A stretch of 21,753 nt of DNA from Chitinophagaceae bacterium (GCA_008080615.1 VIKJ01000002.1:1-21753); one strand, 5' to 3'. Numbered from the stretch's first letter, positions 1-5,699 are shown. The notes: a model not told the origin generated them from the sequence alone. Numbers and translations: made by a program.

Positions 1-29
1 ATATCTATTTGAAATGGCAGGGATTGATG

Positions 30-59
30 CTTTTAATCGCACCATATAGGAATTGAAAT
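30..59 (+). CRISPR. Probable terminal CRISPR repeat (single copy, array off left edge)
   Basis: A 30-nt unit begins CTTTTAATCGCACC and ends GGAATTGAAAT. Its length, its TTTTAAT start and above all its ATTGAAAT end match the 30-nt repeats I recall from type I-B and type III arrays in Bacteroidetes, where the last 8 nt become the 5' tag of the crRNA. On that reading the plus strand is the crRNA strand, bases 1-29 are part of the last spacer, and the leader and cas genes lie to the left. No second copy follows in the next 200 bases, so this would be the trailer end. With only one copy visible, this is pattern recognition and not an array call. Confidence 0.5.
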
Positions 60-167
60 CCTTTTCGTATTGTCTCTAGTTATTGAATATTACCTTCCAT
101 AGTTTACCACTTAGGGTTGAATCGTCCTAAATTAAATATAAAAGGGTTATTGGGATCAACCAAGCGT

Positions 168-260
168 GTACATATTTTTTCTATTATATGCCAATTTTAT
201 ACATATTTTTTCTACTATGAATGATTAAAAGGTATTTATTGACCGATTTTTTCTATAATA
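168..260. repeat. Three phased direct repeats in AT-rich intergenic DNA
   Basis: The 10-mer ATTTTTTCTA occurs at 174-183, 205-214 and 246-255. The first two copies sit in the longer shared string TACATATTTTTTCTA. Spacings are 31 and 41 bp, close to three and four turns of the helix, so all copies face the same side of the DNA. The block lies just beyond the stop of the HicB-like gene. Apart from this and the CRISPR-like unit, bases 1-294 show no credible reading frame or RNA gene. The function is unknown; a protein-binding array is one possibility, and chance similarity in AT-rich sequence is another. Confidence 0.45.
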
Positions 261-294
261 ACGTACTTATAATAATATGGCGATAGTGGACAAA

Positions 295-705
295 TCAAAC
301 CATCTTCCCCCTTCTTGCTGCTACTTTAACTTCTTGTAACTCCTTACCAAGTTCATTTACTGTTTCTTGAATTTTTAAAGTTCTATCAGCAGATGGATAT
401 TTTAGTCCTGCTATATATTGCCTCATCAATCCTCTACTTATTCCTGCCCTATCAGCCACCACAGAGGCGTTCAAATATTTTTTTTGGTCAAATAATCCAG
501 CAATATCATACTGTAAATCGAATATTAGTTGATCTGGTTTTATTTTATGAAATGAATAAAGTAATCTTTTCATCTTTTTCTGCAACCCTTCAATTGTTTT
601 AGCAGATGCAACCAATAAATCATCTTCATATTGTACCCTACCAAAAATTACGTCATCATCGCAACCTTCGATTATCAATGCTATCATTAATTTTTTACTC
701 TTCAT
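295..705 (-). CDS. HicB-like antitoxin / HTH regulator, without a HicA partner
   Basis: This 136-residue protein has the two-part plan of Bacteroidetes HicB-family antitoxins. The N-terminal part (about 1-60) contains an acidic, partly HicB-like fold. It is followed by a DLQYDIAGLF segment (63-72) that matches the F-x-YD-x-x-x-x-F linker seen in that family. A helix-turn-helix (about 80-101: ADRAGISRGLMRQYIAGLKYPS) and a helical tail complete it. HicB proteins bind and neutralise the HicA RNase and repress their own promoter. No short HicA-like frame lies on either side, so the protein is an orphan or a stand-alone regulator. The start is supported by a TATATTTG promoter element just upstream and a palindromic operator over that promoter. 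The family assignment is from recalled architecture. Confidence 0.6.
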   Translation of the reverse strand: MKSKKLMIALIIEGCDDDVIFGRVQYEDDLLVASAKTIEGLQKKMKRLLYSFHKIKPDQLIFDLQYDIAGLFDQKKYLNASVVADRAGISRGLMRQYIAGLKYPSADRTLKIQETVNELGKELQEVKVAARRGKMV

Positions 706-712
706 AACAATT

Positions 713-741
713 CAAATATAAAGGTAACTTAATTGTTACCT
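713..741 (-). promoter_or_regulatory. Promoter with overlapping palindromic operator for the HicB-like gene
   Basis: Reading the minus strand, TATATTTG (720 to 713) is an exact match to the Bacteroidetes -7 consensus TAnnTTTG. It lies 8-15 nt upstream of the ATG at 705. Immediately upstream is a perfect inverted repeat: AGGTAAC at 722-728, a 6-nt spacer, and GTTACCT at 735-741. The palindrome occupies the spacer between the -7 and the expected -33 position, so a bound dimer would block RNA polymerase. Autorepression by the HTH protein is the simplest inference. No good -33 TTG is visible. Confidence 0.6.
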
Positions 742-777
742 AAAATTATTGAATTATTTAATAACTGCAAATAAAAA

Positions 778-1260
778 TCAATTCACTTTCCTTTGATACA
801 CCCCCACCGAATAATGATTGATTGTTGTAAGTTTTAATTGTTCGTTTTTTACACTGAGTTTTTTGTACTCTTTGAACTGATTTTTTTTATCGTAAAACCC
901 TATAATGCAAGCCTGGGCTGATGTTGCTTTGCGAATCTCCACTTTGGGCATAAAGCCTAAGTTAGGAATTAATAGTGTATCGGATTCTTCCAACTCTTTG
1001 TATTTCATCTTCAAGAGAAATTTAAAAGTTGATTTGGTTTCATAAATATTTGCAGCAAATTTCCAATTGTTGGCATTGTTCACACCGTCTGCTACATCTA
1101 CAGCATAACTTGAAATGGCTTGCTGATTTGGATTTTCCCTAACAAGGGACACCGAGTTATTGGCTACTACAATTACAGTATCGGTTTTTTCGTTTTCTAC
1201 GCTCGCAGTATTACACGCCACCATAGTCATTAGCATGATACAAATAAAAAATAATTTCAT
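778..1260 (-). CDS. Small lipoprotein of unknown function
   Basis: This 160-residue protein is counted from the ATG at 1260. A longer frame would start inside the upstream toxin gene. This ATG is preferred because it gives a canonical lipoprotein signal: MK, a hydrophobic run, and a lipobox ending VAC with Cys16 as the lipid-anchor residue. It also has an AAAGAGA stretch just before it. The mature part is acidic at first, then a mixed beta/charged domain with no motif I recognise. It begins 5 nt after the toxin stop and is probably cotranscribed with the toxin-antitoxin pair. Whether it takes part in the toxin system is unknown. Confidence 0.6.
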   Translation of the reverse strand: MKLFFICIMLMTMVACNTASVENEKTDTVIVVANNSVSLVRENPNQQAISSYAVDVADGVNNANNWKFAANIYETKSTFKFLLKMKYKELEESDTLLIPNLGFMPKVEIRKATSAQACIIGFYDKKNQFKEYKKLSVKNEQLKLTTINHYSVGVYQRKVN

Positions 1261-1265
1261 TCTCT

Positions 1266-1622
1266 TTAATTGTAAAGTACCCCTAAACAAATTAGATTGG
1301 CATCGCTTATTGAAGCAATTGCCGCCTTGTCGTAAATTGCAATAAGGTTTACAGTTATTTCTTCGCTTTCAATTAATAGTTCACCAATTATCGTGGTTTC
1401 TAATAATGAAATTATACGAGCACCTCCGCTTTTCCCTTTGCCTTTACTAGAAATTTTTACTCTAATTTTATATGCGTTGTGACCTAATGGAATTCCATGT
1501 CTTGGATTATCCATTAATGTCTTTTCGAGGTCAATCAAATCATTTTTAAGCGATGGGTATTTCTTTAGGAGAGGCTTTGCCGCTATTGCAAAACTTTTAG
1601 CAATACGAATAGTTACAATCAC
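1266..1622 (-). CDS. RelE/ParE-superfamily toxin
   Basis: This 118-residue basic protein resembles the Bacteroidetes branch of RelE/ParE-type toxins. It has an N-terminal helical region with LLKKYPSLKNDL (18-29) and a beta-rich core containing AYKIRVKISSKGKGKSGGAR (50-69); the KSGGAR signature is typical of this branch. A late LIAIYDKAAIASISD strand/turn (93-107) follows. Family members usually cleave mRNA at the ribosome or poison gyrase; which applies here cannot be told from sequence. The ATG overlaps the stop of the upstream antitoxin by 4 nt, implying translational coupling. The last residues (ANLICLGVLYN) depart from the usual charged tail, so a changed C-terminus is possible. Confidence 0.7.
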   Translation of the reverse strand: MIVTIRIAKSFAIAAKPLLKKYPSLKNDLIDLEKTLMDNPRHGIPLGHNAYKIRVKISSKGKGKSGGARIISLLETTIIGELLIESEEITVNLIAIYDKAAIASISDANLICLGVLYN

Positions 1623-1831
1623 TTCAAAAATTCTTTAAGGGTCTGTAATTTCTTGCCTCCCTTCCTAGACATTTTTACTTCACTAAGCCCTTTTTGAATA
1701 CTTGTAAAAACATCCAACTTAGCTTGAAGTTTTTGATTACTAGAGTTTAATTCATCCCATATTTTTACAGGTACAAGCACTGAAGTTTTCTGACCAGATT
1801 CATCTACAAGGTATTTTAAAGATGCTCGCAT
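1619..1831 (-). CDS. Type II antitoxin paired with the RelE/ParE-like toxin
   Basis: This 70-residue protein starts with a short beta strand segment, LKYLVDESGQKTSVLVPVKI, of the kind found at the DNA-binding end of Phd/YefM-like and related small antitoxins. A lysine-rich helical C-terminus (about 30-70) follows that would wrap the toxin. It is the first gene of the pair, as usual for type II modules, and overlaps the toxin by 4 nt. These antitoxins neutralise the toxin and repress their own operon. Upstream CCTAA/TTAGG half-sites are candidate operators. The assignment rests on size, position and recalled N-terminal pattern. Confidence 0.65.
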   Translation of the reverse strand: MRASLKYLVDESGQKTSVLVPVKIWDELNSSNQKLQAKLDVFTSIQKGLSEVKMSRKGGKKLQTLKEFLK

Positions 1832-1866
1832 AGCATATACTTTTCTTAAAATTAAGGAATAACATC

Positions 1867-1913
1867 AACCTAACTATATAAAAATGAAAATTAGGTATAT
1901 ACTCCTAATAGGA
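1867..1913. promoter_or_regulatory. Possible operator cluster upstream of the toxin-antitoxin module
   Basis: CCTAA at 1869-1873, TTAGG at 1891-1895 and the 11-bp palindrome TCCTAATAGGA at 1903-1913 lie between the antitoxin start (1831) and the end of the upstream nnrD gene (1922). The repeated CCTAA/TTAGG half-sites in both orientations are what an autoregulating antitoxin would use. The only -7-like sequence seen is a weak TAATTTTA on the minus strand near 1850. Confidence 0.3.
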
Positions 1914-1921
1914 TACTAACT

Positions 1922-2869
1922 TCAGCTACCTGTACTTATTTTTTTAAACCCTGCACCTAAAGATTCAATCATATCCGATGCTAGTAAAGATTCCATGGAT
2001 TGATTTTGCAATGCTACATCGGCTGCAAGCCCATGCAAATACACGGCTAAAATTGCTGCATGCTCAGGTAAATATTCTTGTGCTAGAAAAGCAGTGAGCA
2101 TACCCGTTAACATATCGCCTGTTCCGCCCTTGGCCATTCCTGCATTGCCTGTGCTGCTATTGAACCAAGCTTTTCCATTTGATGCAATTAGTGTAAAATG
2201 ACCTTTTACAATTACTACACATTCATATTGCAGAGATGCCGCCAACGCTTTTTGCCATCGTTCAAAATCATTTTCGGATGGCCCAAACAAGCGATCAAAT
2301 TCTTTAGGGTGGGGGCTTAAAATACAACCATGCGGAATTTGCAATAACCATCCTCTATTGGCAGCTATAATATTTAATGCATCTGCATCTAGTACAATCG
2401 GTAATCTGGCGTCTTGCAAAATTTCACCAACCAATGCCTGTACTGAAGCATCTGTTCCAATCCCTGAGCCTATTCCCATTGCTTTAAAAATGCGCCATTC
2501 AACCGCCCACTCCGTTCTATCCAATACCATGGCTTCGGGCAATGCTGTATGCACTATTGAAGCAGACGCTGGAGGTATGGCAAGGGTAAGTAGCCCTACG
2601 CCTGATCTTAAACAGGCTTTGGCAGCCAATAAAGCCGCCCCCATTTTTCCTTCACTGCCTGCAACTAATAATGCATGCCCATGAGTACCCTTATGCGAAA
2701 ATGGTTTTCGGGGTTGCAAAAGTGTAGCCACTTGTTGCTGGGTAATCAATTCAAAGGGGATTGCTAAACTGGTTAAAATAGATTCCAATAGATCAGTAGA
2801 AAGTTCAGGACCATCCTTTTGCATGAATGCATCCCAGCTTTGCAACTGATCTATGGAAGCGTATTTCAT
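1922..2869 (-). CDS. nnrD: ADP-dependent (S)-NAD(P)H-hydrate dehydratase, epimerase domain deleted
   Basis: This 315-residue cytosolic repair enzyme returns the damaged cofactor NAD(P)HX to NAD(P)H using ADP. The ribokinase-like dehydratase domain is complete from about residue 52. It has PRKPFSHKGTHGHALLVAGS (53-72), SGVGLLT, DADALN (161-166), HPKEF (187-191), VKGH (221-224) and the catalytic NAGMAKGGTGDML (242-254, Asp252). In most bacteria an epimerase domain of about 210 residues precedes it. Here residues 1-29 (with SWDAF) resemble only the very start of that domain and run straight into the linker (FELITQQQVATLLQPR). The epimerase core, with its YxxGxNNGGD-type site, is absent. It starts 4 nt after asd and is probably cotranscribed. 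It is likely still a working dehydratase. Confidence 0.85.
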   Translation of the reverse strand: MKYASIDQLQSWDAFMQKDGPELSTDLLESILTSLAIPFELITQQQVATLLQPRKPFSHKGTHGHALLVAGSEGKMGAALLAAKACLRSGVGLLTLAIPPASASIVHTALPEAMVLDRTEWAVEWRIFKAMGIGSGIGTDASVQALVGEILQDARLPIVLDADALNIIAANRGWLLQIPHGCILSPHPKEFDRLFGPSENDFERWQKALAASLQYECVVIVKGHFTLIASNGKAWFNSSTGNAGMAKGGTGDMLTGMLTAFLAQEYLPEHAAILAVYLHGLAADVALQNQSMESLLASDMIESLGAGFKKISTGS

Positions 2870-2873
2870 TTTA

Positions 2874-3833
2874 CTATAATAAGCCTTTCGCTAATAAATA
2901 TTCGGCTATCTGCACCGCATTGGTAGCAGCACCTTTACGTAAGTTATCACTTACAATCCACATATTCAAGGTATTGGCCTGGGTTTCATCTCTTCTTAAT
3001 CTACCTACAAACACTTCATCTTTTTCATGCGCCCACAATGGCATTGGATAAATTTGATTGTCTAAATCATCTTGTACAATTATACCTGGTGCATTGGCCA
3101 AAATATTTTTCAATTCAGTTAAATCAAAATCATTGGCAAACTCTACGTTTACGCTTTCACTATGCCCACCAACAACAGGAATACGAACCGTTGTTGCCGT
3201 TACGCGTATGCTTTCATCACGCATAATTTTATTGGTTTCCAACACCATTTTCATTTCTTCCTTAGTATACCCGTTGGCTAAGAACACATCTATCTGTGGA
3301 ATTACATTTAAGTCAATTGGATATTTATAAGCCATTTCTCCGGTTACACCTTTGCGCTCATTAAATAGTTGATCCACTGCTTTTTTTCCTGTTCCTGTTT
3401 TGATAGAATAGCGCTGGTGCAAAGGTTGTAAGGCAACCACCATTTGAATGGTAGAGCAATTGGGGTTGGCAATAATATAATCTTCTGCTGTTAATACATC
3501 GGCATTTACTTCGGGCACTACCAGTTTTTTAGTTGGGTCCATTCTCCATGCGGATGAATTATCAATCACGCGAATGCCTGCTGCTGCAAATTTGGGGGCC
3601 CACTCTAATGATGTACCACCTCCCGCAGAAAAAATAGCCACAGCTGGTTTAGCAGCAATTCCATCTTCCATGCTTACCACTTTGTAGGTTTTCCCTTTAA
3701 AGCTTACTTCCTTACCTACTGATCTTTCAGAAGCTACCGGCACTATTTCAGTTACCGGAAAATTGCGTTCTGCCAATACCTGCAACATTTTAGTTCCTAC
3801 TAATCCTGTTGCTCCTACTACTGCTACTTTCAT
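2874..3833 (-). CDS. asd: Aspartate-semialdehyde dehydrogenase, with an internal deletion
   Basis: The enzyme makes L-aspartate 4-semialdehyde from aspartyl phosphate for lysine/diaminopimelate, threonine and methionine synthesis. Seen: Rossmann GATGLVG (7-13), SAGGGTS (69-75), DNSSAWR (91-97), the nucleophile loop NPNCST with Cys126, R217, and GHSESVN with His224. The length is 319 residues against about 330 for relatives. The shortfall is at one place: YSIK (142-145) runs directly into TGTGKKAV (146-153). Relatives carry about ten residues of the form R-[IV]-V-V-S-T-Y-Q-S-V between them. That segment holds a core strand and the active-site Gln (27 residues after the Cys in E. coli; the missing Gln would sit at exactly that distance here). 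The frame is intact, so the product may be inactive or altered. It is paired with nnrD. Confidence 0.88.
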   Translation of the reverse strand: MKVAVVGATGLVGTKMLQVLAERNFPVTEIVPVASERSVGKEVSFKGKTYKVVSMEDGIAAKPAVAIFSAGGGTSLEWAPKFAAAGIRVIDNSSAWRMDPTKKLVVPEVNADVLTAEDYIIANPNCSTIQMVVALQPLHQRYSIKTGTGKKAVDQLFNERKGVTGEMAYKYPIDLNVIPQIDVFLANGYTKEEMKMVLETNKIMRDESIRVTATTVRIPVVGGHSESVNVEFANDFDLTELKNILANAPGIIVQDDLDNQIYPMPLWAHEKDEVFVGRLRRDETQANTLNMWIVSDNLRKGAATNAVQIAEYLLAKGLL

Positions 3834-3852
3834 TGTTTGTTCCCCCCGTTAT

Positions 3853-3864
3853 CCCGCAAGCGGG
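3853..3864. other. Compact GC-rich hairpin in the asd leader
   Basis: CCCGC at 3853-3857 and GCGGG at 3860-3864 can pair around a very short loop, 20 nt upstream of the asd start. It is followed on the plus strand by CTTTTTTA, so in isolation it resembles a plus-strand terminator, but no plus-strand gene runs into it. On the asd (minus) strand it would be a leader hairpin downstream of the pfkB terminator. Confidence 0.35.
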
Positions 3865-3877
3865 CTTTTTTATGGTT

Positions 3878-3910
3878 AAAAAAAAGAGACCTTCCAGTTG
3901 GAAGGCCTCT
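3878..3910 (-). terminator. Rho-independent terminator between pfkB and asd
   Basis: On the minus strand AGAGGCCTTCC pairs with GGAAGGTCTC around a short loop (stem 10-11 bp with one G-U pair; plus-strand arms 3886-3895 and 3900-3910) and is followed by eight T (3885 to 3878). It ends transcription of the pfkB gene, whose stop is at 4022. A candidate asd promoter lies just upstream of it, so it could instead, or also, act as an attenuator in the asd leader. Confidence 0.85.
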
Positions 3911-3928
3911 TGTGATATTGTTATAATA

Positions 3929-3936
3929 CAAACGTA
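3929..3936 (-). promoter_or_regulatory. Candidate -7 element for asd-nnrD
   Basis: The minus strand reads TACGTTTG (3936 to 3929), an exact TAnnTTTG match. No TTG is found 19-21 nt upstream. A transcript starting about 6 nt downstream would carry the 3878-3910 terminator hairpin and the GC-rich hairpin in a leader of roughly 90 nt before the asd ATG. No other convincing promoter lies between the terminator and asd. Confidence 0.35.
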
Positions 3937-4021
3937 GAGTTACCTTCCTTTTAGAATGGTTTTTTAATACGTTTTGTATGTTTCATTGTTATCATTGCTA
4001 AGCGAATATACTCAATTTTAT

Positions 4022-4945
4022 TTATTCCCCCAGAGAGATATCAAAATTCACCAACTGTACAAATTCTGCTAAACGTGCATCAATATCTGCTTTGGTAATT
4101 TCTCTCAAGCGTTCTGTTCCAAATTTTTCTACACAAAATGAAGCCATGGCACTACCAATGATAATAGCTGTTTTCATATTCTCAAAAGAAATGTCTTTTG
4201 TTTTTGCCAAGTGACCTATAAAGCCCCCTGCAAATGTATCTCCAGCTCCTGTAGGATCAAATACTTCTTCTAAAGGCAATGCTGGTGCAAAAAATACTTT
4301 GTTCTCATGAAATAATAAAGCGCCATGTTCACCTTTCTTGATGATCACAAACTTTGGACCCATTTTCATGATACTTGCTGCTGCACGTACCAATGAATAG
4401 TCTCCGCTTAATTGACGCGCTTCGCTATCATTCACCATCAACACATCTACCTTTGCCAAAGTTTTCCTAAGGTCATCCATGGCAATATCCATCCACAAAT
4501 TCATTGTATCTAGTACAATTAATTTAGGCCTGGTTTTTAATTGATTGATGACGCTCAATTGAACCGATGGAGCTAAATTTCCCAGCATCAAAAATTCACA
4601 ATCCTGGTAATTATCTGGAACAACCGGATCAAAATCGGCCAACACATTCAATTGAGTTTCTAATGTATCCCTACTATTCATATCCATATGATAGCGGCCA
4701 CTCCAGAAAAATGTTTTTTCGTCTTTTTTTATTTGAACTCCACCTAAACTCACATTTCTGATGGCAAGGGCATCTAATTCGCTTTGCGGAAAATCTCCAC
4801 CTACTACTGAAATTTGTTTAACGGGAACAAAATTGGTAGCACACCAGGCTATATAAGTACCTGCACCGCCAATAATTTTATCGGTTTTACCGAAGGGTGT
4901 TTCAATGGCATCAAAAGCCATGGATCCTACTACTACTAAAGACAT
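4022..4945 (-). CDS. PfkB-family carbohydrate/nucleoside kinase
   Basis: This 307-residue cytosolic kinase has the ribokinase/PfkB fold. The N-terminal strand MSLVVVGSMAFDAIETPFG is followed by GGAGTY (26-31), a substrate-lid region, VNDSEARQLSG (171-181, the typical N-x-x-E), KKGEHGALL (203-211) and the signature DPTGAGDTFAGGF (230-242) with catalytic Asp236 and the anion hole. It transfers phosphate from ATP to a sugar or nucleoside. The substrate is not clear from sequence. The C-terminal SFCVEKFGTERL resembles a conserved Bacteroidetes subgroup often annotated only as a sugar kinase. It is a single gene with its own terminator, divergent from the paa regulator. A weak TAATTTCG (4977 to 4970, minus) is the best upstream -7 candidate. 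Confidence 0.85.
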   Translation of the reverse strand: MSLVVVGSMAFDAIETPFGKTDKIIGGAGTYIAWCATNFVPVKQISVVGGDFPQSELDALAIRNVSLGGVQIKKDEKTFFWSGRYHMDMNSRDTLETQLNVLADFDPVVPDNYQDCEFLMLGNLAPSVQLSVINQLKTRPKLIVLDTMNLWMDIAMDDLRKTLAKVDVLMVNDSEARQLSGDYSLVRAAASIMKMGPKFVIIKKGEHGALLFHENKVFFAPALPLEEVFDPTGAGDTFAGGFIGHLAKTKDISFENMKTAIIIGSAMASFCVEKFGTERLREITKADIDARLAEFVQLVNFDISLGE

Positions 4946-5032
4946 AGATTATGTTTTGTTATCGGAGGGCGAAATTAGGGCATTGAGGTCAGAATTAATA
5001 AACTAACAAAGGCATAATATTTAAGTAATTTC

Positions 5033-5063
5033 TTTGCTAACACATGTTAGTATATTATCTTCG
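5033..5063 (+). promoter_or_regulatory. paaR promoter with PaaR-type operator in the spacer
   Basis: TTTG (5033-5036) and TATCTTCG (5056-5063, one mismatch to TAnnTTTG) are separated by exactly 19 nt, the usual Bacteroidetes spacing. The spacer holds a perfect palindrome: CTAACA (5037-5042), CA, TGTTAG (5045-5050). From memory, the Thermus PaaR operator is CNAACGNNCGTTNG; this site fits it except for a symmetric G/C to A/T change in each arm. Binding would block both promoter elements. No separate promoter is evident before paaE, so this site probably controls the whole operon. The predicted transcript start falls at or next to the ATG at 5068, suggesting a nearly leaderless message. Confidence 0.65.
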
Positions 5064-5067
5064 TTCC

Positions 5068-5661
5068 ATGGCCAGAATTAAAATAGACAAAAACAGTTCC
5101 CGTAAAGAGGTGATTGTTACTAAGGCAGCCGCCTTATTTCGTGAAAAAGGGTTTAAAGCAGCTAGCATGCGAGACCTTGCTGAAGCGGTTGGTGTAGAAG
5201 CAGCCAGCCTCTATAACCACATCAAATCTAAAACCGAATTGCTTCACGAACTTTGTTTTGGAGTAGCTAATCGCTTTATGCATAAAATGGATGAAGTAGA
5301 AACGGAAAAAATTTCTGCAATAGAGAAAGTAGAAGAATTGATTCGCTTTCATATTGATGAAATGGTTCACCACTACGAAGAAGTGTATGTGAGTGATCGC
5401 GAGTGGAAACATTTGGCCGATCCATATCTTTCGAATTTTCAAAACCAACGCAGAATGTATCGAAAGCGTTTTGCTGCGATTATTGAAGCGGGTATAAAAA
5501 ATAAAGAAATTAAGAATATAGATGCCCCTACTGCGGTTCTCATTCTCTTACACGCCATTGGCGGAATTGAAAGCTGGCATAGATCTACCCAAAAAATAAG
5601 TGCAGAAGCTTTAACCCAAAATATGATCACCATTTTAGTAGGTGGCTTAAAAAATAAATAA
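5068..5661 (+). CDS. paaR: TetR-family repressor of the phenylacetate operon (PaaR)
   Basis: This 197-residue protein starts at MARIKIDKNS. An in-frame ATG at 5044 is rejected because it lies inside the operator palindrome, upstream of the predicted transcription start. The N-terminal TetR helix-turn-helix spans about 12-58, with AAALFREKGFKAASMRDLAE and VGVEAASLYNHIKSK typical of the family. The C-terminal helical ligand domain ends with LLHAIGGIESW. TetR-type PaaR proteins bind phenylacetyl-CoA and release DNA when it accumulates. The assignment comes from the family, its place as first gene of a paa operon, and the palindrome in its own promoter. Direct proof of the ligand would need binding data. 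Confidence 0.8.
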   Translation: MARIKIDKNSSRKEVIVTKAAALFREKGFKAASMRDLAEAVGVEAASLYNHIKSKTELLHELCFGVANRFMHKMDEVETEKISAIEKVEELIRFHIDEMVHHYEEVYVSDREWKHLADPYLSNFQNQRRMYRKRFAAIIEAGIKNKEIKNIDAPTAVLILLHAIGGIESWHRSTQKISAEALTQNMITILVGGLKNK

Positions 5662-5668
5662 GCTTATA

Positions 5669-5699
5669 GCATTAGATGATAATGCATACATCATCTTTT
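5669..5699 (+). other. Alternative hairpins between paaR and paaE
   Basis: GCATTA (5669-5674) can pair with TAATGC (5680-5685). Alternatively GATGAT (5675-5680) can pair with ATCATC (5690-5695), which is followed by TTTTA. The two structures are mutually exclusive. The second could act as a weak terminator or processing site that lowers readthrough from paaR into paaE. Stems are only 6 bp and AT-rich, so this may be incidental. Confidence 0.25.

Noticed and set aside
7..15. ATTTGAAAT resembling the 3' end of another CRISPR repeat
   Set aside because: It would leave a spacer of only 14 nt before the unit at 30-59, and the rest of the repeat does not precede it.
1266..1290. Longer start (1290) for the lipoprotein gene
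   Set aside because: It would put MFRGTLQLKR ahead of an ideal lipoprotein signal and overlap the toxin; the ATG at 1260 is better.
2358..2684. Plus-strand open frame inside nnrD, and similar frames inside typA, the paa genes and the ketosynthase gene
   Set aside because: They mirror well-supported genes on the other strand or frame and show no family motifs.
3853..3871. Plus-strand terminator CCCGC-AA-GCGGG followed by CTTTTTTA
   Set aside because: No plus-strand gene leads into it and the loop is too tight at full stem length; listed only as a leader hairpin.
5003..5008. Additional CTAACA half-site upstream of paaR
   Set aside because: It has no partner arm and a 6-mer is expected by chance in this composition.
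5044..5067. Upstream ATG for paaR
   Set aside because: It lies within the operator palindrome and upstream of the predicted transcription start; the added residues MLVYYLRS are not TetR-like.
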